A stretch of DNA of 6,053 nt from CATOSD01 sp034422735. Its GTDB lineage: Bacteria; Chloroflexota; Dehalococcoidia; Lucifugimonadales; CATOSD01. The notes beneath the pieces are model-generated. The model saw only the letters and a list, made by a program, of their open reading frames with translations. It had not been told where the DNA came from and did no database searches. The DNA lies in contig DAOUJL010000045.1 in assembly GCA_034422735.1 (NCBI GenBank), forward strand, positions 1 through 6,053, written 5' to 3'. Each line of letters starts with the position of its first letter. Within the stretch, counting starts at the first letter, position 1. Position numbers and translations under genes: made by a program. Shown piece by piece: positions 4,787 through 6,053 of the stretch.

Positions 4787-5556
4787 GGACGAACACGACC
4801 AAGGCCAAGCTCCAGCAGAGAGGACACGCCATCGGCGCGATAGTGGGCGGATTCGCGCCCGACGTGGTGGAGCTGTTCGGCGCTATGGGGTTCGACTTCG
4901 TGATGATCGACTGCGAGCACGGGCCGATGTCGCTGTCCGAGGCGGAGCACATGACGCGGGCGGCTGAGGCGTTCGGCATCACGCCCATCGCGCGGATACC
5001 GGACCACGACGACGCGACGATTCTGCGCTTCCTCGACCGGGGACTGCAGGGGATCATCGTGCCGCACGTGAACACGCGCGAGCAGGCGGAGGGTATCGCG
5101 AGGGCCGCGCGGTACTATCCGCAGGGGCACCGCGGCGTCGGGGGCGGACGCGCGCACGACTACGGAGTCGGCGTGGGGCGCGACGAGTCCACGCGCCACG
5201 TGAACGAGCAGACGCTGGTGGTGTGCATGATCGAGGAGACGGAGGCGGTCGAGAACCTGGACGAGATTCTGACGGTGCCGGGCGTGGACGTGCTGCACGT
5301 GGCGGCCGGGGACCTGGGCCAGAGCATGGGCAATCCCGGGCCGCGCGAGGTGCGGCGGCTGATGGGCGAGACGATCCCGCGCATCAGGGCGGGCGGCAAG
5401 TTCGCCGGCGCGGGCGGCAACAACCCGGGCGACGCGGCGGGCGTGGCGGAGTTCATCCGGCTGGGCGCGAACTTCGTGACTATATCTGCGCACGGGCTGT
5501 TGCGGCTGGGCGCGGAGGGATTCATGGACGCGCTGCGGGGCGAGTTGGGGGAGTAG
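4783..5556 (+). CDS. HpcH/HpaI-family class II aldolase
   Basis: This 257-aa protein has the length and (beta/alpha)8 pattern of metal-dependent pyruvate aldolases of the HpcH/HpaI family, which cleave 4-hydroxy-2-oxo acids to pyruvate plus an aldehyde. Conserved positions are present: I-D-C-E-H-G-P with catalytic His46; I-A-R-I-P with substrate-binding Arg71; Q-G-I-I-V-P-H-V at 89-96; G-H-R-G-V-G-G-G-R (115-123); metal ligands Glu151 in C-M-I-E-E and Asp177 in A-A-G-D-L. Its ATG overlaps the stop of the Sec-DsbA gene (ATGA) and GGGAGAGG (4768-4775) lies 7 bases upstream, so translation is probably coupled. HpaI itself acts in 4-hydroxyphenylacetate degradation, but relatives act on sugar-acid products, so the substrate is open. 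Confidence 0.9.
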   Translation: MRTNTTKAKLQQRGHAIGAIVGGFAPDVVELFGAMGFDFVMIDCEHGPMSLSEAEHMTRAAEAFGITPIARIPDHDDATILRFLDRGLQGIIVPHVNTREQAEGIARAARYYPQGHRGVGGGRAHDYGVGVGRDESTRHVNEQTLVVCMIEETEAVENLDEILTVPGVDVLHVAAGDLGQSMGNPGPREVRRLMGETIPRIRAGGKFAGAGGNNPGDAAGVAEFIRLGANFVTISAHGLLRLGAEGFMDALRGELGE

Positions 5557-5561
5557 GGAGC

Positions 5562-5918
5562 ATGGGAACGTTCAGCGTCGACGTGGAGATAGGCGACCCC
5601 GACGGTCGGGAGTTCGTGGTGGTGAACGCGCTGGTGGACACCGGCGCCACTTACTCCGCCGTGCCAGCGAGCCTGCTGAGGCGGTTGGGCGTGCAGCCTC
5701 GCGACGACCGGCGATTCAATCTCGCCGATGGGAGGACGACAATGCTCCCAGTAGGCGCGACTACCATGCGCTTGGCAGGCAAAGAGTGGCCTGTTCCGGT
5801 GATCTTCGCTCCGGAGGAAACGCGACCTCTGCTGGGAGCAACCGCCTTGGAGATTTTCAGCCTGGTCGTGGATCCGAACGAGGGCAGACTTGTTACCAGT
5901 AATGCCTTGCTTATGTGA
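5562..5918 (+). CDS. Clan AA (retropepsin-like) aspartic protease
   Basis: This 118-aa single-domain protein has the marks of bacterial retropepsin-like aspartic proteases. The active-site motif A-L-V-D26-T-G-A-T-Y-S-A-V-P is followed by a helix (L-L-R-R-L-G-V), a flap-region strand N-L-A-D-G-R and the second hydrophobic-glycine motif P-L-L-G-A-T-A-L-E (about 88-96). A closing strand F-S-L-V-V-D-P-N follows. Such proteins dimerise so that each chain gives one catalytic Asp. The physiological targets of the small bacterial ones are mostly unknown. There is no signal peptide or membrane segment. It starts 5 bases after the aldolase stop, with GGGAG upstream, so it is the third gene of the operon. 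Its base composition is less GC-rich toward the 3' end. Confidence 0.85.
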   Translation: MGTFSVDVEIGDPDGREFVVVNALVDTGATYSAVPASLLRRLGVQPRDDRRFNLADGRTTMLPVGATTMRLAGKEWPVPVIFAPEETRPLLGATALEIFSLVVDPNEGRLVTSNALLM

Positions 5919-5951
5919 GCGGTGGGATGGGGCGTCGGAGTGGATTCGTTA

Positions 5952-5973
5952 GACTCACAAACGAAGTGCAACA
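5952..5973 (+). repeat. Left terminal inverted repeat of the right IS30-family element
   Basis: These 22 bases, 18 bases before the transposase ATG, pair with the reverse complement of 70-91 at 17 of 22 positions, with a perfect AAGTGCAACA inner core. The outer limit, near 5951-5952, is an estimate. Confidence 0.7.
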
Positions 5974-5991
5974 TCTTGTTAAGGTGTTGCC

Positions 5992-6053
5992 ATGCGAAGC
6001 TCTTATCACCAACTCACCATTGAAGAGCGGTGTGAAATGGCCCGACTACAAGC
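5992..6053 (+). CDS. IS30-family transposase, N-terminal start (partial, cut by window end)
   Basis: The frame reads M-R-S-S-Y-H-Q-L-T-I-E-E-R-C-E-M-A-R-L-Q and runs off the window. The pattern Y-x-Q-L-T-x-E-E-R-x-[EQ]-[IM] is the typical opening of IS30-family transposases, just before the helix-turn-helix that binds the terminal repeats. TAAGG (5980-5984) serves as ribosome-binding site. It has the same orientation as the transposase end at the window's left edge and has related terminal repeats, so both may be copies of one element type. Only 20 residues can be read, so intactness is unknown. Confidence 0.85.
   Translation, partial: MRSSYHQLTIEERCEMARLQ

Noticed and set aside
4612..5493. 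A 293-codon minus-strand frame antisense to the aldolase
   Set aside because: It has no recognisable domain and is His/Arg-rich, while the sense strand has all aldolase active-site residues.
1..6053. Closed circular element joining window end to window start
   Set aside because: Joining the ends would leave a transposase of about 57 codons lacking its central domains. Only AAGC overlaps, which is not significant.

Overview
The window is a GC-rich bacterial segment of about 6 kb. Both edges are cut inside IS30-family insertion sequences in the same orientation: the 3' end of one transposase at 1-116 and the 5' end of another from 5992. The codon use is GC-rich and all starts have strong Shine-Dalgarno sites. 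The intergenic regions carry several families of short palindromic repeats of the kind dispersed in genomes of uncultured marine or sponge-associated bacteria such as Chloroflexota. That taxonomic guess is an inference with low confidence.
Layout, left to right: IS30 transposase 3' end (+) with a TTCCCGC/GCGGGAA palindrome at its junction; a two-domain universal stress protein (+, 194-1180); a convergent gap with a dispersed-repeat fragment; an HpaB-type flavin-dependent aromatic monooxygenase (-, 1283-2731); a divergent intergenic region with the first copy of a 44-nt repeat; a small ABM-like dimeric alpha/beta-barrel protein (+, 3001-3288); a convergent gap with two long hairpins; a UGSC-family selenoprotein (-, 3393-3935); a divergent intergenic region of 209 bp with back-to-back promoters and the second copy of the 44-nt repeat; and an operon (+) of a selenocysteine-containing DsbA/FrnE-like protein (4145-4786), an HpcH/HpaI-family aldolase (4783-5556) and a clan AA aspartic protease (5562-5918).
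The main result is that two genes that ordinary gene calling would break are best read through in-frame UGA codons as selenocysteine. On the minus strand, UGA at 3639-3641 gives the motif U-G-S-C, joining two short frames into one 180-aa protein. On the plus strand, UGA at 4202-4204 replaces the first cysteine of the CPWC redox motif of a DsbA/FrnE fold (U-P-W-C), giving a 213-aa protein. In each case a SECIS-like hairpin with a G within the first two loop bases lies at nearly the same distance behind the UGA (18 and 20 nt to the apical loop). The two genes are divergently transcribed from a shared control region, which suggests a linked selenium-dependent thiol-redox module. The aldolase start overlaps the selenoprotein stop (ATGA), so its translation may be coupled to Sec decoding. 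The aldolase and the HpaB-type oxygenase resemble steps of aromatic (4-hydroxyphenylacetate-like) catabolism, but no complete pathway is present and the substrates are not known. No selA, selB, selC or selD gene is in the window, so Sec decoding must be supplied from elsewhere in the genome.
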